A stretch of 64,000 nucleotides of DNA, taken from positions 1 to 64,000 of the forward strand of contig CAUASB010000007.1 of the NCBI GenBank assembly GCA_958431815.1, written 5' to 3'. Position 1 is the first letter of the stretch; every line of letters begins with the position of its first letter. This stretch comes from an uncultured Eggerthella sp. (GTDB lineage: Bacteria > Actinomycetota > Coriobacteriia > Coriobacteriales > Eggerthellaceae). A program made the position numbers and the translations under genes. Positions 11,553 to 21,141 of this stretch are shown one piece after another. The notes under the pieces are model-generated. The model saw nothing but the letters and a program-made list of their open reading frames with translations, did not search any database and had not been told where the DNA came from.

Positions 11553-14228
11553 GTGACAAACACCATTGTCTTATTCAACACCCATGAAGAGGCGCTTTCA
11601 TACCGCAAGCGGTGCGCTTCCAAAAGCCCTGAAGCATGTTTCGGGGTAGCGGCAACCACCTATTCAGCATGGCTTGCTGATGCCTGGGAGCTTTACGGCA
11701 ACGGGCGCACGCTTGTCTCCTCCCTTAACAGGTCGTTTGCCGTGCGTGCCTTGCTCGAGGAATCATCCGCGGAAGAGGGGCTCGAGCTTACCGATGGCGG
11801 AATTTCCCTGGTGTGCCGCTTTTTCGCCGAAGCGCTTGGCCTCGATTCGCTTGAGGCGGCGGTTTCCGCACCGCCGGCATCTCTGTCGGAACAGGAAAAG
11901 AACCTGCTTTCGTTGGTGGGGCCCTATCGCGCTTTGCTCGAACAGCGCGGCTTCATCGAGGAGGGCGATGCCCTGGCAGAGCTTTTGAACTATCGTTGGG
12001 ATGTCTCGTTTACTTTTTCACAGGGCACTGAACCTGTGCCAGTGTTTGCTCAGTTCATCGAAAAAGCGGGTATTTCCTGCTCATTCGTCGATGCCGAGCC
12101 TGCTCGCATAACGGGCTTGCCGGAGGGCGTTATGCCGCAGTTCCTCTTTGCTTCGGGGCCATCTTCTGAAAATGCTTTGATATCCAGCTACGTAAGCCAG
12201 GCGTGCAGCGCGCTCGCGCACAGCGGAAGGGCTGGAAAGGTGTTGGTGGTTACCTCGCGGCCCCAGGCAGTATACGCCTCGCTTTCCGAAGCGCTTGAGC
12301 CGTTGGGTTGCGAATGCGTCCTTAAGGCGCGTTGCGCGTTTTCGGAAACCCTGTTCGGGCGTGCGTATCTGGCCATTCGCGAGTTCATCTTGGATGAGCG
12401 CCACGATCCGCGTGCGCTGATGGATTTCGTTTCCTCTCCCTTTTCGGGAATATCCGCCCAGGCGGCCGCCAAGATCGATGCCTCGGTGCGGGGGGACCGT
12501 CTGCTGGGCTTTGAAGAGCTTTCCGCCATGGCCCATCTTGTTACGGAAACCTACGATCTGTTCGAGGAACTGGTTACCGATTCCGATGCATCGCTTTTGC
12601 TTGATCGGTTCATCGACCTCACGGAGGAACTGAAAGGTCTTGACGCGGCATCGGTGTTCGAGCAGCAGGTTGCCATCATCGCCCTGCGCAATGTCTACGA
12701 AGCGGCACGTCGTTGGGGCGTGGGCCCTGATGCGTTCCTGTTCGCTTTGGACGCGCTTTCGGTCGATGCGTCCCGCACGTGCGGCAAGGGAGCATGCAAA
12801 GTCGTTGTGATGGAGGCTTCCCTGGCGGGCAACATTGCGGCCGAAAAGGCATTCGACGTGGTGGTTCGTTGCGATTTGGACGCGCGCTACGTTTCGGCAA
12901 GCGAGACTCATAACGCCTTGGTAACGCTCGAGGAAAAGCTGGGCATTGGCGTTTGCCGCCACACACTGCAGAACGAGCGCCTTGCCTTCGAACGGGTGAA
13001 ATCATGCGCTACCAGGTACTTCGCCTGCGAACGCGTACTGAATGCGGGCGGCGACGAGGATATATACCCCTCCTTTGTGCTCGACGAGTTCTGCGAATGC
13101 CTTCGTGCGGAAGACGAGGAAACAGACGAGTTCGGTGTGCCGGCACATCTTGGTTCTGCCGTTGCCATGCGCGACGAGGGCGGTGAGCGCGATACCTATG
13201 CGGCAAATTACCAGGCCAACGGCGAAGAGCCTGCCTCCATCGTACTGCCGGGGTTTGCAACCGGTGTGCTTTCGGGCGCTTCCATCCCTCAGCTTTCGCT
13301 GTTTCGCGCCCCTGACGATGCGGATACCGTGGTGCTTTCCCCTTCGGCGATAGAGGAATACGTGAACTGCCCGTATCGGTGGTACACAACCCGGCGTTTG
13401 CGCCCTGATGCGCCCGATGAGCTGGTGGGGCCGCTTGAGCAGGGTGTTTTCGTGCATGCCGTGTGGGAGTCGTTCTATCGCTCCTTGGGGGAAACGCTTG
13501 GCGCGGCGCGCGTGACACCGGAAAACCTCGATCAGGCGAAGAACGTGTTTTCCGACGTGTTCGACGCCATCCTTGCTGCGCAGCCGCAAGGAGAGGGGGT
13601 GCGCTACTTGCCGCTTACCCCAACCGAGCGTGCCAAAGCGAATCGCTTGAAGCAAACGCTGACCGACAACCTTGCGGTTCAGGCGCGCATGCTTTCCCCG
13701 TTCGTGCCACAGCACTGCGAGCTTTCCCTTGAGCCCGATCAGGGCATCAGCTATGCCGGCGTGCGCTTGCTGGGTCGCGTGGACCGTGTGGATGTGGATG
13801 CGCAGCAAGGGCATTATGTGGTGCTCGACTACAAGGGCGGCGTTGCCGGGCATGATGCCGGCTACGACCCCGATGAAGCGGAAGAATACGTCATGCCCTC
13901 GAAAATCCAGGCGCTTATCTATGCGCAGGCGTTGCGGGGCCAGCTGGGCGATGCCCGCCCTGTGGGTGCGTTGTACCTGAGCTACCGCGCCAGCGAGCTT
14001 TCCGGTTCACTGGCAGGCTCGTTCGATTCCGCCATGCTCGACGTTGCCGGCTTTGCTCGCAACGCTTCGGCGGTGAACATGAACTTCGAGTCGTACCTTG
14101 ATTTGGTGGAAGCCGAGGTTGCCAAGCGCGTTGCCAACCTGCTTGAGGGCGATATTGCCCCCAATCCACTTTGTGCGGCATCGTGCACCTATTGTCCTGT
14201 CCGTTACTGCGAAAAGAGGATCTCGTGA
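11553..14228 (+). CDS. addB: AddB-type helicase-nuclease subunit with Fe-S cluster cysteines, 891 aa
   Basis: This is a subunit of the AddAB complex that resects double-strand breaks for RecA loading. The C-terminal PD-(D/E)xK nuclease is visible as GRVDRVDV followed by VVLDYKGG. One upstream cysteine (VNCPYRW) plus the C-terminal CAASCTYCPVRYC supply the four-Cys iron-sulfur staple typical of AddB. The N-terminal two thirds is helicase-like without an intact Walker A, as expected. I start at GTG 11553 with GAAGGGAA upstream; the longer frame from 11493 would begin inside the promoter. The TGA stop overlaps the GTG of addA (GTGA), so the two are translationally coupled. Confidence 0.85.
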   Translation: MTNTIVLFNTHEEALSYRKRCASKSPEACFGVAATTYSAWLADAWELYGNGRTLVSSLNRSFAVRALLEESSAEEGLELTDGGISLVCRFFAEALGLDSLEAAVSAPPASLSEQEKNLLSLVGPYRALLEQRGFIEEGDALAELLNYRWDVSFTFSQGTEPVPVFAQFIEKAGISCSFVDAEPARITGLPEGVMPQFLFASGPSSENALISSYVSQACSALAHSGRAGKVLVVTSRPQAVYASLSEALEPLGCECVLKARCAFSETLFGRAYLAIREFILDERHDPRALMDFVSSPFSGISAQAAAKIDASVRGDRLLGFEELSAMAHLVTETYDLFEELVTDSDASLLLDRFIDLTEELKGLDAASVFEQQVAIIALRNVYEAARRWGVGPDAFLFALDALSVDASRTCGKGACKVVVMEASLAGNIAAEKAFDVVVRCDLDARYVSASETHNALVTLEEKLGIGVCRHTLQNERLAFERVKSCATRYFACERVLNAGGDEDIYPSFVLDEFCECLRAEDEETDEFGVPAHLGSAVAMRDEGGERDTYAANYQANGEEPASIVLPGFATGVLSGASIPQLSLFRAPDDADTVVLSPSAIEEYVNCPYRWYTTRRLRPDAPDELVGPLEQGVFVHAVWESFYRSLGETLGAARVTPENLDQAKNVFSDVFDAILAAQPQGEGVRYLPLTPTERAKANRLKQTLTDNLAVQARMLSPFVPQHCELSLEPDQGISYAGVRLLGRVDRVDVDAQQGHYVVLDYKGGVAGHDAGYDPDEAEEYVMPSKIQALIYAQALRGQLGDARPVGALYLSYRASELSGSLAGSFDSAMLDVAGFARNASAVNMNFESYLDLVEAEVAKRVANLLEGDIAPNPLCAASCTYCPVRYCEKRIS

Positions 14229-17200
14229 ATCTTGATACCTGCACCCCTGGTCAGCGCCAGATCATCACAACGCTGAACGAGCCTCTTATGGTTTCCGCCG
14301 GCGCTGGCAGCGGCAAGACCTTCACGCTTACCCAGCGCATCGCCTATGCGCTTTCCGAAACTACCCCCGACGCTCAGCCCATAGAAAGCGTAAGCCAGAT
14401 TCTTGCCATCACGTTCACCAAGAAGGCGGCTGCCGAGCTGAAATCGCGTATCAAGCGTCAGCTTATGGGCATGGGTTTGGTGGAAGAAGCCCTGAAAGTC
14501 GACGATGCATGGATATCGACCATCCACGGCATGTGTTCGCGCTTGTTGCGCGAACATGCTCTTGAGCTGGGAATAGACCCTTCGTTTTCCGTTGTGTCAG
14601 AAACCGAGTCGAAGCGCTTCTACGACGAGGCGTTCGATGGCGTCATGAAGCGCATCCAAGAAGGTGAGGATGCCGCCCTGAAGAGCTTCGTGGGTTCGCT
14701 CGACGTGCACGCGCAGGGGCCGGCCGCATCAAGCATCGAGTCGTGGGTGAAGCTCATCTCTTCCCGCGCGCTTGCGTTGCCCGACGGTTTCGATGCGGTG
14801 GTGGTTCCTGAAGTGGAAGGCGACCCGTCCGCTTTGATGCGTGAAATGGTTGAACTGGGCGAAACGTTCGTTGCCTGCATCGAGGGGCTGCCCAAGCCGG
14901 GCAAAACCGATGCCAAGAACCATGAGGCGGCCGTTGCTGCCCTTGAAGGTGCAAACGAGTATCTGCTCCGTTTCGGCGGGTGCACGTCGTTCGACGACCC
15001 CGACTTCGACGCGCGCCGCTTTGTGCGGACGTTCTTCGCCTTTCCCAAAACCTCGCCCAAGTACCACGTCAAGGACAGCGACCCGACGTTTTTCGCCGAG
15101 TACCGCGAAGCATATGCATTGGCGGCCGGTCAGGTGGAAGCGGCCCTTTCCGCGCGTGATGTGCAGGCGCTTGTGCGCATTGCCCGCGCGGTGGAAGACG
15201 AGTACCAGCGCTTGAAGGGCGCGGCGGGTATCGACAACACCGATCTTTTGCGCATGGCGTATCGCGCCCTTACCGACCATCCGGAAATCGCGCAGGCGTA
15301 CCGCAGCCAGTTCAAGATAATCATGATCGACGAGTTCCAAGACACCGACGAGCTTCAGGTAGCCTTGGTCCGTGCGCTTGCCCAGCCGGGGCTTTCCAAC
15401 GTGTGCACGGTAGGCGACGCCCAGCAGAGCATCTACCGGTTCCGCGGCGCCGATGTGAATGTGTTCTTCGGCTATCGCGAAACACTCGAACGCGAATGCC
15501 CGAATGCTCATTTCGTGAGCTTGCCCGACAACTTCCGAAGCCATGCCGACGTGCTTTCCTTCGTGGACAAGGTGTTTTCCCAGCCCCAGGTGTTCGGCGA
15601 CAGGTTCTTATCCCTGGCTCCCAAGGGCACGGTGAACAACGAGCCCGATGCGCTGTTCGAAGAGCGCCCCCGTATTTCCATGGCATTGTTCGACTGCAAG
15701 CGCGGCGGCCCTGGCCTTGATGCGGGCCGTGTTGCCTGCGCACGCCGCATTGCCGCGCATTTCGCCAGCCTGCGCGACGATGCGAAGAGTCCCGCTTCTC
15801 CTTCCGACATGGTGCTGCTTCTGGGCAACATGTCGAATGTGGGCACCTATGCCCAGGCACTGCGCGACGCAGGCTTCGAGTGCTTGGTGGCGGGCGGCTC
15901 CACGTTCTCTTCGTCGCCCGAGGTGCAGCTGATCGAGTCGGTGGTGCGCCTGTTTTCCAGCGGCGTAGACGACGAAGCGCTGTATGCGGTGCTCACTTCG
16001 CCCTTGTTTGCCTTGGGCGATGACGTGCTGCTGCACCTGGCAACGGGAACCAGCCGTCAGGGGCGGAAGTTCCGCAGAACCCTTTCCGAGGGCTATTCGG
16101 CGTGGAAAGACGAAAAGGGCCTTACCTGCCTTACCCCCGAGCAGGAAGACCAGCTCGATTTCGCCCACATCTGCCTTGACGGGGCATTTGCGGCGGCACG
16201 GCGCTTCGGCATGGCGGCGGGCGTGCGCTCGTTGCTGCGCGCCAGCGGTTGGCTCATTCGCTTGCAAGGGGAAAGCGCGCAGGGCCAAGCGGTGGTCGGC
16301 AACATCGGCAAGGCGCTGCGCATGCTCGAGGAAACCGAGAAGTTGGGGCTGGGCATGGCGCGAACCGCCGATCGCTTCAGCAACGACTTGGCAACGCTGA
16401 AGCTTACACCCGGCACACTTTCGGCAAGCAATTCCAACTTCGTGCGCATTATGACGGTGCATGCCAGCAAAGGCCTTGAGTTCCCCCATGTTGCCTTGGC
16501 GGAACTGCGTCTTACCGGCAAGGCACAGAGCCTTGTTGCGGAAAACATTGCCGGGAAAACCTACGTTGCAATCGATTCGGTGGCGCTTCGCCCTGTGGCG
16601 AAAACCGTCCGTGGCTTGCACGAGTTCATCGAAGTGCCCGACGCTGACGGCCAGGATATCATGGAGGCTTCAACCTATCAGGACTTGATGCGCTCTTTGA
16701 ACGGCTACCTTTCCGAGCAGGAACTCGCCGAGGCGCGCCGCCTTCTGTACGTTGCCCTGACCCGCGCCAGCAAGTCGCTGTTCATCGGCTTGGCATATTC
16801 GGGCAACAAGGATTTTTCGTACGAGGGCAAGGGCATTCTAGAAGATCTGCATTGCGCCCTGAACTGGGAGGCGAGCGCCAACGCGCCGAAGCAGAAGCTT
16901 GCCTACGGTGGCTCGGCCCCGATGGATTTCGAGCTCACCGTGCTGGATTCTCCTGCTGAGCAGCCTGAAATCCCCCCCGCGCAGGAAAAGCCCTTCATCA
17001 TCCCAGCCGCCCCGTTGCCGCCGGCGCCTTACTGCCAGCCGTACTGCGAAGAGCGCGAAGAGGTGTTCTCGTACTCGTCGATTGCCGTCGAAGAGCAGGG
17101 CGCTTCCGAGGAAGAGTCTTCTGACGAGCCTTCGCTTTTCGCTGTTGACCAACAGTTTATCGAGGAAAATGCCACAGCGCTCGGCACGGCGTTCCATCGA

Positions 17201-17752
17201 ATCGCGCAGCGCGCCATTGCGCAGTTCGACGGCACGTGCCTTCGTTGTCCGGGAAAAGCGGCGATTGCCGCCCAGGCACAGCTGCAGGGGCTTACCCCTT
17301 CGCAGCAGCAGCGTCTTGAGGTGGCATTGGAGCGCTGGTTTGCGAGCGCTGTGGCGCAAAAGCTCGTAGCGTTCGGCACCCCGCAGGCCGAGGTTCCCTT
17401 CATGGTGCGCCTCGGCGTGGCGGCAGGCCCAGTGTATTTGGAAGGCGAGATCGATGCAGTGTCGTTCGCCGAAGACGGGTCGGCGTACCTGGTTGATTAC
17501 AAGACGGGTGGCTCGCCCGAAGAATCGGCGGCGCGGGCGTACGGCAAGCATCTTCTTCAGGCGCAGTGCTACACACTTGCCCTTTTGGCGAAGGGCGCGC
17601 CTGCCGTTACGGCCACGTTCGTACGCGTGGAGCAGGAAAGCGCACGCGACGGCTCTCAGCCGCAAACGGTGGAGTACTCCTTTGCGCAGGAAGACAGGGG
17701 AGTGCTTGAACAGGCGGTGCTTTCCGCCTACGCCCAAAGCCTTTCTGCTTGA
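14225..17752 (+). CDS. addA: AddA ATP-dependent helicase/nuclease subunit, 1175 aa
   Basis: This is a UvrD/Rep-family motor subunit of AddAB. Helicase motifs appear in order: Walker A SAGAGSGKTFTL (K31), Walker B with DEFQDTDELQ, motif III GDAQQSIYRFRGAD, motif V TVHASKGLEFPHVAL and motif VI LLYVALTRASK. The C-terminal nuclease domain shows GEIDAVSF and LVDYKTGG, then QAQCYTLAL. Both AddA and AddB thus carry nuclease motifs, as in the Bacillus-type enzyme. GTG 14225 overlaps the addB stop and is preceded by AAGAGGA; a GTG at 14171 lies inside addB and is unlikely. rarA follows 58 bases later. Confidence 0.92.
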   Translation: MNLDTCTPGQRQIITTLNEPLMVSAGAGSGKTFTLTQRIAYALSETTPDAQPIESVSQILAITFTKKAAAELKSRIKRQLMGMGLVEEALKVDDAWISTIHGMCSRLLREHALELGIDPSFSVVSETESKRFYDEAFDGVMKRIQEGEDAALKSFVGSLDVHAQGPAASSIESWVKLISSRALALPDGFDAVVVPEVEGDPSALMREMVELGETFVACIEGLPKPGKTDAKNHEAAVAALEGANEYLLRFGGCTSFDDPDFDARRFVRTFFAFPKTSPKYHVKDSDPTFFAEYREAYALAAGQVEAALSARDVQALVRIARAVEDEYQRLKGAAGIDNTDLLRMAYRALTDHPEIAQAYRSQFKIIMIDEFQDTDELQVALVRALAQPGLSNVCTVGDAQQSIYRFRGADVNVFFGYRETLERECPNAHFVSLPDNFRSHADVLSFVDKVFSQPQVFGDRFLSLAPKGTVNNEPDALFEERPRISMALFDCKRGGPGLDAGRVACARRIAAHFASLRDDAKSPASPSDMVLLLGNMSNVGTYAQALRDAGFECLVAGGSTFSSSPEVQLIESVVRLFSSGVDDEALYAVLTSPLFALGDDVLLHLATGTSRQGRKFRRTLSEGYSAWKDEKGLTCLTPEQEDQLDFAHICLDGAFAAARRFGMAAGVRSLLRASGWLIRLQGESAQGQAVVGNIGKALRMLEETEKLGLGMARTADRFSNDLATLKLTPGTLSASNSNFVRIMTVHASKGLEFPHVALAELRLTGKAQSLVAENIAGKTYVAIDSVALRPVAKTVRGLHEFIEVPDADGQDIMEASTYQDLMRSLNGYLSEQELAEARRLLYVALTRASKSLFIGLAYSGNKDFSYEGKGILEDLHCALNWEASANAPKQKLAYGGSAPMDFELTVLDSPAEQPEIPPAQEKPFIIPAAPLPPAPYCQPYCEEREEVFSYSSIAVEEQGASEEESSDEPSLFAVDQQFIEENATALGTAFHRIAQRAIAQFDGTCLRCPGKAAIAAQAQLQGLTPSQQQRLEVALERWFASAVAQKLVAFGTPQAEVPFMVRLGVAAGPVYLEGEIDAVSFAEDGSAYLVDYKTGGSPEESAARAYGKHLLQAQCYTLALLAKGAPAVTATFVRVEQESARDGSQPQTVEYSFAQEDRGVLEQAVLSAYAQSLSA

Positions 17753-17810
17753 TGCGTAGGGGTTTGCCCCGGCAGGGTATTACAGCTGGCTCTCATGGTA
17801 AGGTCGAGGT

Positions 17811-19109
17811 ATGGACACACTTTTCACTGACATAGAAAACGACAAGCGCACGGCAAATGCCCCGCTTGCCGTGCGCATGCGCCCGCAAACGCTCGACGAC
17901 CTTATCGGCCAGGAAGATGCCTTGGGCGAAGGCACGTGGCTGCGTAGCGCCATAGAGGCCGACACCCTTTCCTCGGTGATCCTGTACGGGCCGGCGGGAA
18001 CGGGCAAGACCTCCATCGCGCACGTTATCGCCGAAACCACGCATGCGCATTTCGTCGAGGTTTCCGCCATTGGCGGCACGGTGGCCGATTTGCGCCGTGA
18101 AATAGCCGAAGCAGACAAGCGCCTGATAAACCGCGGTATCCGCACCATCCTGTTCGTGGATGAAATTCATCGCTTCAACCGTGCTCAGCAAGATGCCCTG
18201 CTCCATGCTGTCGAAGATGGGGTGGTGGTCTTGATCGGCGCCACCACCGAAAACCCGTTTTTCGAGGTGAACTCGGCGTTGATCTCGCGTTCGCGCATTG
18301 TCGAGCTGCATCGCTTGAGCAATGAAGCCCTTTCGGCCATCCTCGACCATGCCCTGGAAAGCAAGCGGGGCTTGGCGGGAGCGTTTTCCCTGGAAGATGA
18401 CGCCCGGGAGGCGCTGCTTCTTATGGCGGGCGGCGATGCGCGCAGCGCCCTGAACACGCTCGCGCTGTCGTCGGATTTGGCGCGGGCGCAGAAGGCAAGC
18501 GCCATCACCGAGGAAATGGTGCGCACAGCGGTACCGCATCGCACGCTGCCTTACGACAAGAAGCAGGATATGCACTACGACGTGATATCCGCCTTCATCA
18601 AGTCGATGCGCGGCTCCGACCCGGATGCCGTGCTCTATTGGCTGGCTCGTATGATCGACGGCGGGGAAGACCCGAAGTTCATCGCGCGCCGCATCTTCAT
18701 CTCCGCCGCCGAGGACATCGGCAATGCCGACCCCCAAGCGCTTCTGGTTGCCGAGGCGTGTTTCAAGGCGGTGGAAGTGATAGGCATGCCCGAGTGCCGC
18801 ATCAACCTTGCGCAGGCGGCCGTGTACATGGCGCTGGCCCCGAAGTCATGCTCGTCGTACGCCGGCCTGGCAAAGGCGCTCGACGAAGTGCGCAACGGTC
18901 CCTTGCGTCCCGTTCCCAGCTACCTGCGCGACAGGCATCGCCCGGGTTCCGATGAATACGGCGAGTACCTGTACCCTCACGACTACCCTGAAGGCTACGT
19001 CAAGCAGCGGTATCTCCCCGAAGGCCTTGAACGTGGGGCGTTTTTTACGCCTGGTGAACGAGGTTGGGAGAGGTATCGCGTTGATGCCCCTCAATCCGAT
19101 AGAATGTAA
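17811..19109 (+). CDS. rarA: Replication-associated recombination protein A (AAA+ ATPase), 432 aa
   Basis: RarA/MgsA is a clamp-loader-like ATPase acting at stalled replication forks. Visible features: Walker A LYGPAGTGKTS near residue 63, a sensor loop, Walker B TILFVDEIHRFNRAQQDALL, GATTENPFFEVNSALISRSRI, and the C-terminal tetramerisation region ending HDYPEGYVKQRYLPEG, diagnostic for the family. The ATG follows AAGGTCGAGG. It is read in the same direction as addBA, 58 bases after addA, so the three form a repair module. Confidence 0.95.
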   Translation: MDTLFTDIENDKRTANAPLAVRMRPQTLDDLIGQEDALGEGTWLRSAIEADTLSSVILYGPAGTGKTSIAHVIAETTHAHFVEVSAIGGTVADLRREIAEADKRLINRGIRTILFVDEIHRFNRAQQDALLHAVEDGVVVLIGATTENPFFEVNSALISRSRIVELHRLSNEALSAILDHALESKRGLAGAFSLEDDAREALLLMAGGDARSALNTLALSSDLARAQKASAITEEMVRTAVPHRTLPYDKKQDMHYDVISAFIKSMRGSDPDAVLYWLARMIDGGEDPKFIARRIFISAAEDIGNADPQALLVAEACFKAVEVIGMPECRINLAQAAVYMALAPKSCSSYAGLAKALDEVRNGPLRPVPSYLRDRHRPGSDEYGEYLYPHDYPEGYVKQRYLPEGLERGAFFTPGERGWERYRVDAPQSDRM

Positions 19110-19152
19110 CCAACATGTGCGTATTTGAGGTTTCTGACCTTAAGGAGGAAAG

Positions 19153-19788
19153 ATGGAAGTCTTTGAATCGCTGATTCCCGTGGGGATTGTTCTGCTGTGC
19201 ATCGCCGGCGTTGTTGCCTTAGGTGCTATGGCCTACCTTTTCATCACCCTTACGAAGTCCATGAAGGAAACCTTCGCCAAGGTTGATCCTTTGGTGACCG
19301 AGGCCAAGGAAGCGCTCGGTACCGCAAAGCCTGCGCTTGAACGCATCGATCCGCTGATGGAGCGCATCACCCTTACCGTTGATGCGGCGAACTTGGAAAT
19401 CATGCGGGTCGATCAGATCTTGGAAGATGTGAACACCATCACGGGTAACGTTTCCAAGGCAACCGAATCGCTTGACAACATTACGTCGCTTCCGCTCGAT
19501 GCCCTTTCTAACGTCACCACCCGTCTTCGCAGCCGCATTGCCCCTTTGGGCGCTAAGGCCGAAGGCACCCGCATGGGCGCGGTGGCCCAGGCATTCGACC
19601 AGAAGCTTGACGATGTGGAAACCTGCGTTTCCGGTGCCCAGGCCCGTGCCGATGTGAAGCGCGCCGAGGCAGCTGAGGCGGTTGCCGCCCGCGACGAGGC
19701 TCAGGCCCAGGCCAACGAGATGTCCTCTAACTTGAAGGGCGCATTCTCGGTTCAGATTTCCCGCGATTCCGAATCCGCTCAGAACTAA
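19153..19788 (+). CDS. Membrane-anchored coiled-coil protein, DUF948-like, 211 aa
   Basis: One N-terminal membrane helix (about residues 8-33, IPVGIVLLCIAGVVALGAMAYLF minus the end) is followed by a long heptad-rich region with repeated LTVDAANLEIMRVDQIL and ITGNVSKATESL segments and an Ala/Glu-rich tail. This resembles DUF948 proteins, thought to organise or sense the envelope. AAGGAGG lies 7 bases before the ATG. It is followed 19 bases later by an AI-2E-family transporter, so the two are co-transcribed. Function is not known. Confidence 0.7.
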   Translation: MEVFESLIPVGIVLLCIAGVVALGAMAYLFITLTKSMKETFAKVDPLVTEAKEALGTAKPALERIDPLMERITLTVDAANLEIMRVDQILEDVNTITGNVSKATESLDNITSLPLDALSNVTTRLRSRIAPLGAKAEGTRMGAVAQAFDQKLDDVETCVSGAQARADVKRAEAAEAVAARDEAQAQANEMSSNLKGAFSVQISRDSESAQN

Positions 19789-19807
19789 TAGGAGAGCGTA
19801 ACCTGAT

Positions 19808-21082
19808 ATGACGTATGGCGATGTCCATCCTGAAGACAGTGAGTTTCGCACTGAGGAACTGAAGGCGGTGAAATCCCGCCGTCGTCTGTACACGGGCACG
19901 TTCATCATCGTGTTGTGCGTGCTTCTGTACCTGCTGGGGCAGGTGCTCAACATCTTGGCCACACCCGTGGCCATTGTTGTTTGGACCACCATCATCGTGT
20001 TCTGCTTGAAGGGTCCGGTGAATTACCTTGCCAACAAGGGCGTTCCCCGTGTGTGGGGCACCTGCGTTGCCTATCTTCTGATGGCCGTGGTGGTTACCAT
20101 TTTGGGATGGATGCTCTTTTCGCCGGTTCTGGGCGTGGGCGAGCAGTTCACGGTGCTGCTTCAGACCTTGGCCGATCAGGTTTCGCAGGTGCGCAACCTC
20201 TGGAACGACATTTACGCGCAGTACGCCTACATATTGCAGGATGAGCGCATCAGTACATGGATGAATGATGCGTTCTCTTCGGTGGGCACATGGTTTTCCG
20301 GTATGGCATCGGCCAGCGCCGAAGGCATGGTGTCGGTCGGTTCCGGCGTTGCCACGTCTGCCATGGTGATCGGCTTTTCTTTGGTGGTTGCCTTTTGGGT
20401 GCTTATGGAACTGCCCGCCTTGGGCGCCGAGATAAAGCGTGTGTTCGGCCCCCGCTTCCATGAAGATCTGGACATCATCTACCTTACCGGCACGCGCGTG
20501 ATGGGCGGCTACATCAAGGGCACGCTCATCCAATGCGTGCTTATTGGCATCGGCTGCGGCATCGGCTTTGCGGTTATGGGCATTCCCAGCGCGGCTGCCC
20601 TGGGCGTTATCACCGGCCTTTTGAACATCATTCCCGTTGTCGGTCCCTGGCTGGGCGGCGGTATGGCGGCCATCGTCGGTATATTCTCAAGCCCGTTCAT
20701 CGCAGTTATCGCGCTGGTGTACACCATCGCCGTTCAGCAGATCATCTACACGTTCATCTCGCCTAAGATCATGGGCAATTCGGTGGACATCCATCCTGCC
20801 TTGGTGATTATGGCGTTGATGGTGGGCTCTGCCTTGGGCTTTGCCGTTGGCGGGTTCGTGGGCAACATCGTTGGCATGCTTGCCTCCATTCCTGCTGTTG
20901 CTGCCTTCAAGTCGCTGTTCGTGTACTACTTCGAAAAGCGCACGGGGCGCGTTATCGTTTCCCCTGATGGCGTTATCTTCAAGGGCGAGCCTTCGGGCAC
21001 CGTGGCCAACCCCGTGGCCGACGCAACCGGTGAGTTTTCTGCGACTCACCCTACTTCACATGGGTCAAAGCACGGGAAATGA
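19808..21082 (+). CDS. AI-2E/PerM-family membrane transporter, 424 aa
   Basis: This is a polytopic membrane protein with about eight hydrophobic segments. Family marks include the paired N-terminal helices (FIIVLCVLLYLLGQVLNIL region), PLGALGAEIKR-type linker (here LPALGAEIKRVFGPRF), GYIKGTLIQCVLIG, and the loop GLLNIIPVVGPWLGG, which matches the conserved PYxGP region of the family (PF01594). Members export signalling molecules or ions; substrate is not predictable. It begins 19 bases after the coiled-coil protein and ends 59 bases before alaS. Confidence 0.85.
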   Translation: MTYGDVHPEDSEFRTEELKAVKSRRRLYTGTFIIVLCVLLYLLGQVLNILATPVAIVVWTTIIVFCLKGPVNYLANKGVPRVWGTCVAYLLMAVVVTILGWMLFSPVLGVGEQFTVLLQTLADQVSQVRNLWNDIYAQYAYILQDERISTWMNDAFSSVGTWFSGMASASAEGMVSVGSGVATSAMVIGFSLVVAFWVLMELPALGAEIKRVFGPRFHEDLDIIYLTGTRVMGGYIKGTLIQCVLIGIGCGIGFAVMGIPSAAALGVITGLLNIIPVVGPWLGGGMAAIVGIFSSPFIAVIALVYTIAVQQIIYTFISPKIMGNSVDIHPALVIMALMVGSALGFAVGGFVGNIVGMLASIPAVAAFKSLFVYYFEKRTGRVIVSPDGVIFKGEPSGTVANPVADATGEFSATHPTSHGSKHGK

Positions 21083-21141
21083 TAGAATCTGCATTTGGCA
21101 AATTACAAAACGATTAGCATTTCGAAGAGGAAAAATATCGT